Notes: generated from the sequence alone by a model not told the origin. A stretch of DNA of 64,000 nucleotides from Corynebacterium breve (GCF_030252165.1 NZ_CP126969.1:248001-312000), one strand, 5' to 3'; positions 7,548 to 17,400 are shown, numbered from the stretch's first letter. Program-made: numbers and translations.

Positions 7548-8981
7548 ATGAGTGACCAACTCCGCGCCGTCATCGTCGGTTCAGGCCCTAACGGTCTCAC
7601 GGCCGCCGCACGCCTTGCCACCGCTGGCTGGGAAGTTGACGTCTACGAGCGCGCAGACTCCATCGGAGGGGCAGCCGCCTCGACGAGCACGACGTTTAGC
7701 AACGATGCCATTGTCGATCTCGGAGCCGCCGGCCACCCGTTCGGGGTCGCAAGCCCCGCCTTCCGCTCGCTCGATCTGGAGCAGCACGGCTTGGAGTGGG
7801 TGACAGCGCCATATGAGATGGCGCACCCGCTTGTCGACGACGACACCGCCTTCCTGTCCAATTCCCTTGAGGAAACGGCTGCGTCACTGGGCGAAGATGC
7901 TCAAGCATGGAAACGCCTGCATGGCCCCACCGTTTCCCATATCGATCAACACCTAGAGAACTTCCTCGGACCCATCCTCCGCTGGCCCAACCATCCGCTG
8001 CGCATGGTGCAATTCGGCCCGCCAGCGCTTCTTCCCGCCAGTGTCTTAGGAAAAGCGCTATTTACAACGGAGCGAGCCCGCGCTCTCCTCGCTGGCAGCG
8101 CCGTCCACGCCATCGCATCCCCGGCGAAGCCATGTACTGGTGCTTTCGGCATGCTGTTCGGGGGTCTCGGAATGACGCGTGGCTGGCCCGTAGCCAGAGG
8201 CGGAACCCAGGCGATCGTCGATGCGCTCAGTTCCGTGATTACCTTGAATGGCGGAAAGCTCCACACTGGCAGGGAAGTAACAGACTTGCGCGAGCTGCCG
8301 CCGGCGGATGCCACCGTACTTAACCTCACCCCACGCCAGATCCTCCGGTTGCGTGGCACGGACCTGCCGGATGCGAAGAAGCGCCAACTCGGTCGGTGGA
8401 AATATGGCACCGCGACGTACAAGGTCGACTTTCTCTTAAGCGAGCCGGTGCCGTGGACTGATCCGCGCGTCGGCCAGGCCGGTACCGTCCACTTGGGCGG
8501 CAAAATAGAAGAGATTGCCTTCGCCGAAGATGAAGCTGCAGCTGGGCGAATGCCCGAGCGCCCCTTTGTGATGGCCTGCCAGCAGTTTGCCGCGGATCCT
8601 TCCCGAGGCCTCACCTTGTGGACCTACGCCCATGTCCCACACGGGTACGTCGAAAAGCACCCTAACGAGGTGCGTGATGCCATCATCAATCAGATCGAGA
8701 GGTTCGCGCCGGGGTTCCGCGACACCATCGTCGCGGCAGAAGACACCAGCCCCGCCGCGCTCGAGGACTGGAACCCCAATCTAGTGGGAGGCGACATCGC
8801 CGGCGGATCTATGAGCGGGGCGCAGGTGCTTCTTCGCCCAGGCCTAGCGCTGCGGCCTCACCGTCTTCGCCGCGGCCTATATCTGGCCAGCGCCTCCACT
8901 CCGCCGGGTGCCGGAGTCCACGGAATGCCGGGGTGGTGGGCCGCCCACGAAGCGATGGTCGACCACAAGCGCACTCTTTAG
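7548..8981 (+). CDS. FAD-dependent oxidoreductase, phytoene desaturase-like
   Basis: 477 residues. It begins with a Rossmann dinucleotide site (VIVGSGPNGLTAAARLATAGWEV, GSGPNG loop, then the acidic ERADSIGGAAAS), and ends with a second flavin-contact region (LYLASASTPPGAGVHGMPGW). This pattern is that of the phytoene dehydrogenase/CrtI-like NAD(P)/FAD proteins. No carotenoid genes are nearby. The next three genes follow within about 30 nt, touching or overlapping, so it probably serves the same membrane pathway as the HTTM-like proteins. The substrate is unknown. Confidence 0.8.
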   Translation: MSDQLRAVIVGSGPNGLTAAARLATAGWEVDVYERADSIGGAAASTSTTFSNDAIVDLGAAGHPFGVASPAFRSLDLEQHGLEWVTAPYEMAHPLVDDDTAFLSNSLEETAASLGEDAQAWKRLHGPTVSHIDQHLENFLGPILRWPNHPLRMVQFGPPALLPASVLGKALFTTERARALLAGSAVHAIASPAKPCTGAFGMLFGGLGMTRGWPVARGGTQAIVDALSSVITLNGGKLHTGREVTDLRELPPADATVLNLTPRQILRLRGTDLPDAKKRQLGRWKYGTATYKVDFLLSEPVPWTDPRVGQAGTVHLGGKIEEIAFAEDEAAAGRMPERPFVMACQQFAADPSRGLTLWTYAHVPHGYVEKHPNEVRDAIINQIERFAPGFRDTIVAAEDTSPAALEDWNPNLVGGDIAGGSMSGAQVLLRPGLALRPHRLRRGLYLASASTPPGAGVHGMPGWWAAHEAMVDHKRTL

Positions 8982-9009
8982 AACCGATTCCCCTACAACT
9001 TCACCGAGG

Positions 9010-9558
9010 ATGATTCCATTGGTCCCTATCACCGAACGAGACTGGCTCGCGCTCGGCGCATACGGAGCGATCACCGCAGTTCTGCTCAGCCCGCTGCGCC
9101 ACTACGTCGGCCCGCTGGAACAGGTAAACAAAAAGAAAAACGACAACGACTCTTTCCCTCTTTCTACCTACCCAATGTTCTCCGCTTATCGACGAGGGCG
9201 TATCACAGTGCCCCACGTTATCGGAATCACCGACACTGGGGAACGAGTAAACCTCCACTACTCCCACTTCGGATTGGGGGGACTCAATCAAACGCGTCGG
9301 CAGTTGTCCAAGATGTTGAAAAAGAAGCGAGGCGTCGAGGTCGCGCAGACCTACGCCGACGCTCTGGCCGTCAAGCCTCGTTCCAATGAGCGTGACGTGA
9401 TTGAAGTACACGTGGTGCGTTCCCGCTTTGTGTTCGACGACTACTTCAACGGTGACAAATCTCCCCAAGCTGAATCCCTTCACGCCACCTGTCTCGTGGG
9501 TGGTCGAGCTAAACCGGCTCAGGGTGCACCTCTGCCGAAGTTCCCGGGAGGTAACTAG
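9010..9558 (+). CDS. Small membrane-anchored protein of the FAD/HTTM gene set
   Basis: 182 residues from ATG 9010 (upstream CCGAGG; an in-frame start at 8908 would lie inside the previous gene and is rejected). One N-terminal membrane segment (WLALGAYGAITAVLLSPLRHYVG) is followed by a soluble basic domain containing FPLSTYPMFSAYRRG. Similar S.YPM[FY]S motifs are, as I recall, found in proteins encoded beside HTTM genes; that is from memory and not tested. Its stop directly abuts the ATG of the next gene (TAGATG). No enzymatic motif is recognised. Confidence 0.65.
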   Translation: MIPLVPITERDWLALGAYGAITAVLLSPLRHYVGPLEQVNKKKNDNDSFPLSTYPMFSAYRRGRITVPHVIGITDTGERVNLHYSHFGLGGLNQTRRQLSKMLKKKRGVEVAQTYADALAVKPRSNERDVIEVHVVRSRFVFDDYFNGDKSPQAESLHATCLVGGRAKPAQGAPLPKFPGGN

Positions 9559-10437
9559 ATGACTCTCATGCCTCGTCTCGTAGATACTCTGCGTCCGACT
9601 TCCCGTGCAACGCGGCCGGCAGTTTTGCGCATCGGGGTCAATGGGTTCTCGGCAGTGCATAATGCGATTCGTCGCCCGATTTTGCGCGATTTACACCGCC
9701 AGCCGAAGAACCGCTTCCACCCAGTCGGGGTGTGTCGAATACTGGACAAGCCCCTCGAGCCCGAGGTAGCAGACGGACTTTTCGACGCAGCACAGATCAC
9801 AAATGCCCTTGTTGTCCTGGGGCTCGCACACAAAATCACCGGCCCGGCGAATGCGCTCTTACAGCTCTGGACCATCACGTACCGCAACTCATTCGGCATG
9901 ATTTTGCACAACGACAACATGCTGGTGCTACAGCAAGCAGCAACATGTCTCGGGCCGAGCGCGGATGCCCTGTCTGTTGACTCTTGGCGCAAGTACCAAA
10001 CCCTGGTGCCGAACAAGAAGTCTCGCGACTATGGCGGAATTGCCACGGCCGCCAACATTGCCGCAGTGGTGGTGTACTTTATTTCCGGTGTGGCCAAGGT
10101 ACGCAGCGACTACGGGTGGAGCTGGGCCAGTGGAACTGCACTGCGCGAACAGATCGCCGCCGATGCCTTAAGAAAAGAGGTATTCGGGACCACGCCACCC
10201 GAACATGCGGAGACGCTCTATCAAGCAAAGGGGCCGATTGGGGTACTGGCAACCGGAGCCCTCGCCGTCGAGCTGCTCGCCCCCGTAGCATTGCTGGACC
10301 GCAAGATCGGTGCGGCGTTCGCGTTGGCTGCAGCGTCGATGCACTGGGGGATCCGCTTTGTCATGGGCATCAAATTCAATTTCAACCTGTCTGGACTGTC
10401 GTACCTTGGGTTCCTTCCCATCGGGGTAGCGCGATGA
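9559..10437 (+). CDS. HTTM-like (vitamin K carboxylase-related) membrane protein, copy 1
   Basis: 292 residues with several hydrophobic segments. The middle part (YRNSFGMILHNDNMLVLQQ, then GPSADALSVD) and the C-terminal FNFNLSGLSYLGFLPIG resemble the HTTM domain shared with vitamin K-dependent gamma-carboxylase. The family call rests on pattern memory. The gene is followed by a paralogue with which it shares an ATGA overlap. Catalytic residues cannot be assigned from the sequence alone. Confidence 0.6.
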   Translation: MTLMPRLVDTLRPTSRATRPAVLRIGVNGFSAVHNAIRRPILRDLHRQPKNRFHPVGVCRILDKPLEPEVADGLFDAAQITNALVVLGLAHKITGPANALLQLWTITYRNSFGMILHNDNMLVLQQAATCLGPSADALSVDSWRKYQTLVPNKKSRDYGGIATAANIAAVVVYFISGVAKVRSDYGWSWASGTALREQIAADALRKEVFGTTPPEHAETLYQAKGPIGVLATGALAVELLAPVALLDRKIGAAFALAAASMHWGIRFVMGIKFNFNLSGLSYLGFLPIGVAR

Positions 10438-11309
10438 TCATGGATCTGCTCAGGCCCCTAGCCCGCGCAGAGCGCCCGGCAATCCTCCGCATCGGGATCA
10501 CCGCTTACCAGGGTCTTTATAACTATCGACGACGCGCGACCATGCGAAGCGTCCATCGACAGCCGGAGAACCGCTTTAGTCCGGTAGGGATCTGTTCAGT
10601 ACTGCACAAGCCGTTAAAACCCTCGTTTGCCGATGCCCTCTATGACGTGGCCCAAGCCACAAACGCCATGGCTCTTGTTGGCGTGGGGTACAAAGTGGTC
10701 GGGCCTCTCAACGCCCTACTGCAACTGTGGAATATGAGCTACCGCAACTCCTTCGGGCACATGACTCACTCGGTGCATTTGCTGGCGACTCAACAGCTGA
10801 TCGTCGGATTCTCGCCGGCTGCCGATGCGCTGTCAGTCGATTCGGTAATCAGGAACAAATGCTTGTTGCCGAAAAAGTACTCTCGGGCGTATGGGGGAGT
10901 ACCTACAGCCGTCAATCTTGCAGCTACGGCGATGTATCTGATTTCCGGGGTGGCCAAAGTGCGCAGCGACTATGGGTGGGGCTGGGCAGGGGGCACGGCA
11001 CTGCGCGAGCAAGTGGCAGCCGATGCGATCCGCAAGGAAGTCCTTGGCGGTGAAGCAGGACGTCTCGCTCAGCCGATCTACCAAGCAAAGGACGCAGTGG
11101 GGCTTCTGGGAGTCGGTGCTCTTGCGATTGAGCTGGGTGCGCCTTTGGCTCTGACAAATAGGAAACTCGGACAGGCATTCGCCTTGGCGGCATGGGCGAT
11201 GCATTGGGGTATCGCCACAGTGATGGGGATCAAGTTCAAGTACAACATGTCCGGTATCCCGTACCTAGGTTACTTTCCGATTGGGCCAGTCGTCGCAAAG
11301 CAAAAGTAA
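10434..11309 (+). CDS. HTTM-like membrane protein, tandem paralogue (copy 2)
   Basis: 291 residues from ATG 10434, overlapping the previous stop by 4 nt (ATGA); longer same-frame starts lie inside copy 1 and are rejected. It aligns with copy 1 from end to end: RPAILRIGITAYQG against RPAVLRIGVNGFSA, GVAKVRSDYGWGWAGGTALREQ against GVAKVRSDYGWSWASGTALREQ, and GIPYLGYFPIG against GLSYLGFLPIG. Retention of two diverged copies suggests a heteromeric complex or two substrates. Last gene of the set before the rplJ promoter. Confidence 0.62.
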   Translation: MIMDLLRPLARAERPAILRIGITAYQGLYNYRRRATMRSVHRQPENRFSPVGICSVLHKPLKPSFADALYDVAQATNAMALVGVGYKVVGPLNALLQLWNMSYRNSFGHMTHSVHLLATQQLIVGFSPAADALSVDSVIRNKCLLPKKYSRAYGGVPTAVNLAATAMYLISGVAKVRSDYGWGWAGGTALREQVAADAIRKEVLGGEAGRLAQPIYQAKDAVGLLGVGALAIELGAPLALTNRKLGQAFALAAWAMHWGIATVMGIKFKYNMSGIPYLGYFPIGPVVAKQK

Positions 11310-11314
11310 GCGAT

Positions 11315-11344
11315 TTGGTTTTCGTCGATAAGCATTGTTATAGT
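11315..11344 (+). promoter_or_regulatory. Promoter of rplJ-rplL
   Basis: -35 TTGGTT (11315-11320), 18-bp spacer, -10 TATAGT (11339-11344). The spacer contains an exact copy of the dispersed 12-mer (TCGTCGATAAGC, 11322-11333), so a protein binding that word would block or tune this promoter. Confidence 0.7.
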
Positions 11345-11349
11345 TGCCG

Positions 11350-11573
11350 ACGAAGTTTGAATGGGCCCTAAGAGCCCAAGCTCAAGTTTCACCGAAGACC
11401 GTCGGTCATCCTGCAAGACAGGATCGAAGGACTCCCAACCAGGAGCGACCCACGCAGGAGAAACGTGGCAAAACACTTGTGTGTGCCTCGTGCTTCTGCA
11501 CGAGGCTTTTTGTTTGCGCAAAAGGCCTCGGCGGATCAAAACCAATGAAGCATTTGGAAGGAGGCGTGTGAAG
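11350..11573 (+). promoter_or_regulatory. rplJ leader with internal terminator (attenuator)
   Basis: A leader of about 220 nt between the promoter and rplJ. It matches the position and length of L10-leader RNAs, which bind the L10(L12)4 complex. Close to its end, GCCTCGTGC (11485-11493), loop TTCT, GCACGAGGC (11498-11506) and TTTTTGTTT form a textbook intrinsic terminator about 60 nt before the start codon. Transcripts would stop there unless the upstream leader fold or a bound protein prevents it. Confidence 0.75.
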
Positions 11574-12092
11574 ATGGCAAACCCAAAGAATACTGCAGAA
11601 CTCGCAGCACTCAAGGAGAAGTTTGAAGGAGCCAGCTCCGTTGTACTGACCGAGTACCGCGGCCTGACTGTCTCTCAGCTCCAGGAGCTACGCGGAGAGC
11701 TGGGCTTTGATGTCGAACTCCACGTCGCCAAGAACACCCTCGTCAAGATCGCTGCTAACGAGAATGGCATTGAGGGTCTCGATGATCTTCTGACCGGACC
11801 AACCGCTGTCGCCTTCATCAAGGGTGAAGCAGTTGACGCCGCGAAGGTCATGAAGAAGTTCGCCAAGGACAATGACAAGTTCATCGTCAAGGGCGGCTAC
11901 ATGGATGGCAATACGCTGACTGCTGATGATGTCAGTGCTATCGCCGAGATGGACAACCGCGAGACCACTCTTGCCAAGATCGCTGGCGCTTTCCAGGGCT
12001 CCTTGGCCAAGGCTGCTGGCCTGTTCCAGGCACCTGCATCCAAGACTGCACGTCTGGTTGCTGCGCTGCAGGACAAGCAAGAAGCTGCATAA
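11574..12092 (+). CDS. rplJ: 50S ribosomal protein L10
   Basis: 172 residues from ATG 11574, 9 nt after GGAGG; the protein then starts MANPKNTAELAALKEKF as in relatives. An open frame extends back to 11361 through the leader and is rejected. L10 forms the base of the stalk that carries L7/L12 dimers; the ends of the protein (RGLTVSQLQELR at the front, Ala-rich helix at the back) fit. Followed 77 nt later by rplL. Confidence 0.97.
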   Translation: MANPKNTAELAALKEKFEGASSVVLTEYRGLTVSQLQELRGELGFDVELHVAKNTLVKIAANENGIEGLDDLLTGPTAVAFIKGEAVDAAKVMKKFAKDNDKFIVKGGYMDGNTLTADDVSAIAEMDNRETTLAKIAGAFQGSLAKAAGLFQAPASKTARLVAALQDKQEAA

Positions 12093-12169
12093 AACAAGAA
12101 GTACATACACAACAAATACTTATTTCAGGCCAGCAACGAATTGCTGCCTGATACAGAAAGGAAGCCATC

Positions 12170-12559
12170 ATGGCTAAGCTCACCAAGGACGAGCTCATTG
12201 AGCAGTTCAAGGAAATGACCCTCATCGAGCTCTCTGAGTTCCTCAAGGAATTCGAAGAGGTCTTCGACGTAACCGCTGCTGCTCCAGTTGCTGTTGCAGC
12301 TGCAGGCGCACCTGCTGCTGGCGGCGAAGCTGCTGCAGAGGAGAAGGACGAGTTCGACGTTGTCCTGACCGCTGCTGGCGACAAGAAGATCGGCGTCATT
12401 AAGGCTGTCCGCGAAATCGTTTCCGGCCTGGGTCTGAAGGACGCAAAGGAAATGGTTGAGTCCGCACCTAAGGCTATCCTCGAGGGCGCGAACAAGGAAG
12501 ACGCAGAAGCTGCAAAGGAAAAGCTCGAAGCAGCTGGCGCATCTGTCGAGCTGAAGTAA
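12170..12559 (+). CDS. rplL: 50S ribosomal protein L7/L12
   Basis: 129 residues: N-terminal dimerisation domain ([25 protein letters not shown]), Ala/Gly-rich hinge (about 38-60) and C-terminal factor-binding domain ([29 protein letters not shown]). It recruits translational GTPases to the ribosome. Strong ribosome site GAAAGGAAG. Ends with an intrinsic terminator about 40 nt downstream. Confidence 0.98.
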   Translation: MAKLTKDELIEQFKEMTLIELSEFLKEFEEVFDVTAAAPVAVAAAGAPAAGGEAAAEEKDEFDVVLTAAGDKKIGVIKAVREIVSGLGLKDAKEMVESAPKAILEGANKEDAEAAKEKLEAAGASVELK

Positions 12560-12597
12560 TTCAGGCGGCATAAAGAAGTCTTCACAAACTTCGACGG

Positions 12598-12632
12598 CCC
12601 CCGTCATCGCGACCATGCGGTGACGGGGGTTT
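12598..12632 (+). terminator. Intrinsic terminator of rplJ-rplL
   Basis: CCCCCGTCA (12598-12606) pairs with TGACGGGGG (12621-12629), followed by TTTCG. The T-tract is short but the stem is strong. Confidence 0.8.
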
Positions 12633-12668
12633 CGTCTTCCTTAAACCAACCCTTGTAGACTTCCCCAT

Positions 12669-13598
12669 ATGCTTCCAAAGTCCCGCCTCTTTTCTGCACT
12701 ACTAGTCGGCCTCGGCGTTGCCCTGATCGTCGCTGGACTCGTCGCACCCCGCTTCCTGCTTGGCGACGGACGCTTTCCCCTGGACTTGGAAAACACCACA
12801 TACACGCTTGTCGACGACGACGCGCGCTTCGAAGACGAATCCACTCCCGTCACGCGCCAGATGCACCTGGAAATCCAGAATCCGGCCGACGATGAAATGG
12901 TGTCGCTACGCATGGGCAACAGCTTGTTCCACGGTGAGGAAGCGGACCAGCTGGACAACCTAGTCACCGCAGAGACTTGGTCCTGGCAGATGAATCGAGT
13001 CACGGGCGACCCGCTGGACTCGGCCTCGTTGTCCTCTGTCATGGTGATGCCTGCAACCAAGGTGGACATGGGCGGCCCGTGGATCAAGCTGCCGGTGGAA
13101 AATGATGCCGATGAGGTCAACCTGTTTGACCCCATGCTTCGTCGTACTGCGCCTGCGGTGAGGGAAGGGGAACACCAGCTACTCGGACGCCAGGCCGATA
13201 GTTATGCCCAAACCATTGAACCGACGAATCTGGCGCGAGAGTACGCTGCCATGCAGAACACCAAGACTGTAGAGGACGGAGAGGGCAACGCGCAGCAGCT
13301 CTACCTCACCTACGAAGCAAAGCGAGTGCTCACCGTCGATCACATCACTGGTTTGGTCATCGGCATCACAGAAGACGTGGACATGTATTACGCAGATGCC
13401 GACGGCAACCGGGTAGAAAACTACGTGACCTATGCCGCCGAGACATCTGGGAATGACGCGCGCATGAAGCAATTAGAGCGAGTTGCTTCGCAAGGCACCT
13501 CACGAAACGCCACGATTGTGGTGATGACTTTGGGCGGTGTCCTCACCCTGCTCGGACTGATTGGCGCTTTCCGGCCGGAAGGGCGTCGGAAGTCCTAA
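12669..13598 (+). CDS. DUF3068 (PorA-family) envelope protein
   Basis: 309 residues. An N-terminal membrane span (LLVGLGVALIVAGLVAPRFLL) and a C-terminal one (IVVMTLGGVLTLLGLIGAF) flank a large extracytoplasmic domain. This layout and the opening region fit the DUF3068 family, found in mycolic-acid bacteria and annotated as PorA-family; a pore function is not shown here. TAGACT at 12656-12661 lies 7 nt before the ATG, so the mRNA is probably leaderless. Its stop overlaps by 4 nt the stop of the convergent downstream gene. Confidence 0.75.
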   Translation: MLPKSRLFSALLVGLGVALIVAGLVAPRFLLGDGRFPLDLENTTYTLVDDDARFEDESTPVTRQMHLEIQNPADDEMVSLRMGNSLFHGEEADQLDNLVTAETWSWQMNRVTGDPLDSASLSSVMVMPATKVDMGGPWIKLPVENDADEVNLFDPMLRRTAPAVREGEHQLLGRQADSYAQTIEPTNLAREYAAMQNTKTVEDGEGNAQQLYLTYEAKRVLTVDHITGLVIGITEDVDMYYADADGNRVENYVTYAAETSGNDARMKQLERVASQGTSRNATIVVMTLGGVLTLLGLIGAFRPEGRRKS

Positions 13599-13957
13599 GC
13601 CTCGCCTAAAGCGCGGTACATGCAGCGGAAGGCTGCGAGAGTCTTAGGTACACCGATGTACGGCATCAAATGGACAAAACACTCAGCGACATCTTCCTTC
13701 GACATGCCCGCCTGGTTGATTGCGGTCAGAATGTGGCCTTCGAGCTGTGGCTCCGTACCGCCCATCGCTGCCAATGCGGACATTGTCAGCATCTGACGAT
13801 CGCGAAGTTCTAGACCCTCGCGCTGATAAGTTCCACCAAAGATCCCGCCGACGATGAAATCCGATGCCCCCGGAGCGTACTTGTCAAGCTGCTCCTTGAA
13901 CCCCTCGCCGGTGCCAGTTTGTTGGATAAAATCTTGCCCTTTGTCCATCGAGAACAT
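13595..13957 (-). CDS. Carboxymuconolactone decarboxylase-family protein
   Basis: 120 residues from the ATG at 13957, preceded by AGAGGTGGAA; an earlier ATG at 14026 has no such site. The core GLELRDRQMLTMSALAAMGGTEPQLEGHILTAINQAGMSKEDV is the CMD fold. The CxxC pair of AhpD-type peroxidase partners is absent, so it is closer to the decarboxylase-like branch. No pathway genes are near; the substrate is unknown. Transcribed away from rpoB. Confidence 0.8.
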   Translation of the reverse strand: MFSMDKGQDFIQQTGTGEGFKEQLDKYAPGASDFIVGGIFGGTYQREGLELRDRQMLTMSALAAMGGTEPQLEGHILTAINQAGMSKEDVAECFVHLMPYIGVPKTLAAFRCMYRALGEA

Positions 13958-14119
13958 TATTTCCACCTCTGTTGAGAATCGTTCGATAAAAAATTCGGCA
14001 TTGCCGTACATGCGCCACACTAGCAATAAAATGCGAGGTCAGGGCATAAACACGGATGGCACGGGCGGTGACGGGCGCTAAAACGTCGATCGTTGAAGTC
14101 CGCAACTTGCCGAGGTTTG

Positions 14120-14150
14120 TTGCTGCAATTTCATGGATTGGTGCTAGAGT
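14120..14150 (+). promoter_or_regulatory. Candidate rpoB promoter with extended -10
   Basis: TTGCTG (14120-14125), 19-bp spacer, TAGAGT (14145-14150) preceded by TGC, which forms an extended -10. The start codon is about 300 nt downstream, so the leader would be long. Other AT-rich boxes lie in the same gap (TATAGG at 14248, TTGACA at 14326) with poorer spacing. Confidence 0.4.
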
Positions 14151-14160
14151 TCCCTGCAAT

Positions 14161-14217
14161 ACCGCTTAAGGGCGCTGGACGGCATGCGCTAGAGGGGGAG
14201 CGGTAGAAGTTTTTTGG
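14161..14217 (+). other. Terminator-like structure in the rpoB leader; rest of the 14027-14445 gap
   Basis: ACCGCT (14161-14166) pairs with AGCGGT (14199-14204), with an inner GGCGC/GCG stem; AGAAG and six T (14210-14215) follow. It lies just after the candidate promoter, as an attenuator would. The remaining 230 nt up to rpoB contain no ORF that I can support. Confidence 0.45.
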
Positions 14218-14445
14218 AGTTCCGCCTTTACATCTAGTCGCGTTTGTTATAGGCTATGACGTTGCGCTGGAAGCCGTCTCTAGCGGTAGAAGAAACCTTG
14301 TTCATGTGATTTGTAAAAATCCTATTTGACAAGGTGATTTTGTGCTATCTGGGGGCGGATCTTCCACAGCAGACCGAATGCTAATTTATCCAGCGGGAAA
14401 CCGAAAAATTGTAAAGCCAGAGCAATTTTTTCGGACCCGCGTGAG

Positions 14446-17400
14446 GTGCTGGAAGGACCCATCTTGGCAGTCTCCCGCCAGACCAAGTCAGTGGCCGAAA
14501 TCCCCGGAGCCCCGAAGCGGTACTCGTTCGCAAAGATCAGCGAACCGATTGCCGTTCCTGGGCTCCTTGACGTACAGTCCGAATCCTTTTCGTGGCTTGT
14601 TGGCACCGCCGAGTGGCGTGAACGTCAACAAGAACTCCGTGGGCCTGACGCTCACGTGACAAGCGGCCTTGAGGATATCCTCGAGGAGCTTTCCCCGATT
14701 CAGGACTACTCGGGCAACATGAGCTTGTCGCTCTCTGAACCGCGCTTCGAGCCGGTCAAGTACACCATTGACGAGTGTAAAGACAAAGATATCAACTACT
14801 CCGCGCCACTGTACGTGACCGCAGAGTTCATCAACAACGACACCCAAGAGATTAAGTCTCAGACGGTGTTCATCGGCGACTTCCCGCTGATGACAGACAA
14901 GGGTACGTTCATTGTGAACGGCACCGAGCGCGTTGTTGTTTCCCAGCTCGTGCGTTCCCCAGGTGTGTACTTCGATGAGACTATCGATAAGTCCACCGAG
15001 CGCCCGCTGCACGCAGTGAAGGTCATCCCTTCCCGCGGTGCGTGGCTGGAATTTGACGTGGACAAGCGTGACACCGTCGGTGTCCGTATTGACCGCAAGC
15101 GTCGTCAGCCAGTGACTGTCCTTCTGAAGGCACTTGGCTGGACCGAAGCACAGATCACCGAGCGCTTCGGCTTCTCCGAGATTATGATGTCCACCCTCGA
15201 GTCCGACGGCGTGGCAAACACGGACGAGGCACTCCTAGAGATCTACCGCAAGCAGCGCCCAGGCGAGCAGCCAACGCGTGATCTTGCACAGTCCCTGTTG
15301 GAAAACTCTTTCTTCAAGGCGAAGCGGTACGACCTCGCTCGCGTTGGCCGCTACAAGGTCAACCGCAAGCTCGGCCTCGGTGGCGATCACGATGGGCTGA
15401 TGACCCTGACCGAAGAGGACATTGCAACCTCTCTGGAGTACTTGGTTCGTTTGCACGCAGGGGAGACCGAGATGACCTCCCCAACCGGCGAGATCATTCC
15501 GATCAACACTGACGACATCGACCACTTTGGTAACCGTCGTCTGCGCACCGTCGGCGAGCTGATCCAGAACCAGGTCCGCCTTGGCCTCTCCCGCATGGAG
15601 CGTGTCGTGCGTGAGCGCATGACCACTCAGGATGCAGAGTCGATCACCCCGACTTCTCTGATCAACGTTCGTCCAGTTTCGGCTGCTATCCGCGAGTTCT
15701 TCGGTACCTCGCAGCTGTCCCAGTTCATGGATCAGAACAACTCGCTATCGGGTCTGACCCACAAGCGCCGTCTGTCCGCACTGGGTCCTGGTGGCCTGTC
15801 CCGCGAACGCGCCGGTATTGAAGTTCGAGACGTTCACCCTTCGCACTACGGCCGCATGTGCCCGATTGAGACTCCGGAAGGCCCGAACATTGGTCTGATC
15901 GGCGCTCTGTCGTCCTATGCGCGCGTCAACGCGTTCGGTTTCATCGAGACTCCGTACCAGAAGGTAGTGGACGGCAAGCTCACCGATCAGGTGGATTACC
16001 TGACCGCTGATGAGGAAGATCGTTACTCCATCGCTGAAGCAGCCACCAAGATGGATGCTGAAGGCAACATCATCGAGGACCGTATCGAGGTCCGCATCAA
16101 GGACGGCGACATCGCGGTCACCGACGCTCAGGGCGTCGACTACCTCGATATCTCTCCACGCCAGATGGTCTCTGTGGCTACCGCCATGATTCCGTTCCTT
16201 GAGCACGACGATGCTAACCGTGCACTGATGGGTGCGAACATGCAGAAGCAGGCTGTGCCTCTTCTCCGTGCAGAAGCTCCTTATGTCGCAACCGGTATGG
16301 AACAGCGCGCCGCATACGACGCAGGCGACCTAGTCATTTCTGAGAAGGCCGGCGTTGTTGAAAACGTTTCCGGCGATCTGATCACCATCATGGATGACGA
16401 AGGCCAGCGCGACACCTACCTGCTGCGCACCTACGAGCGCACCAACCAGGGCACCTGCTACAACCAGACCCCACTGGTCAACATGGGCGACCGCGTTGAG
16501 GCAGGCCAGGTTATCGCTGACGGTCCAGGTACCAAAAACGGTGAAATGTCCCTCGGACGCAACCTACTCGTGGCGTTTATGCCATGGGAAGGCCACAACT
16601 ACGAGGACGCGATCATCCTTAACCAGCGTGTTGTCGAAGACGACATCCTGACCTCCGTGCACATCGAAGAGCACGAGATCGATGCTCGTGACACCAAGCT
16701 CGGTGCAGAAGAGATCACCCGCGAGATTCCAAACGTTTCCGAAGATGTCCTCAAGGACCTCGACGAGCGCGGTATCGTTCGCATCGGTGCAGACGTCCGT
16801 GACGGCGACATCCTCGTCGGCAAGGTCACCCCGAAGGGCGAGACCGAGCTGACCCCAGAAGAGCGCTTGCTGCGCGCGATCTTCGGTGAGAAAGCTCGCG
16901 AGGTTCGCGATACTTCCCTGAAGGTGCCACACGGCGAGACCGGAAAGGTCATTGCAGTCCGTCGCTTCTCCCGCGAGGACGACGACGATCTGAGCCCAGG
17001 CGTTAACGAGATGATCCGCGTATACGTCGCCCAAAAGCGCAAGATCCAAGACGGCGACAAGATGGCTGGACGTCACGGCAACAAGGGTGTTGTCGGCAAG
17101 ATTCTTCCACAGGAAGATATGCCATTCATGGCAGACGGCACCCCAGTGGACATCATCTTGAACACCCACGGTGTTCCACGTCGTATGAACATTGGTCAGG
17201 TTCTTGAAGTCCACTTGGGCTGGCTGGCCAAGGCTGGCTGGACCGTCAACCCAGACGATCCTGCAAACGCAGCGCTGCTGGAAACCCTCCCTGAGGCGCT
17301 TTACGATGTCCCACCAGAGTCGCTCACCGCAACCCCAGTGTTTGACGGCGCGACCAACGAGGAGATCGCAGGCCTGCTGGCGAACACCAAGCCAAACCGC

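Noticed and set aside
11361..11573. N-terminal extension of rplJ through the leader
   Set aside because: It runs through the attenuator hairpin and the family start MANPKN lies at 11574 with a good ribosome site.
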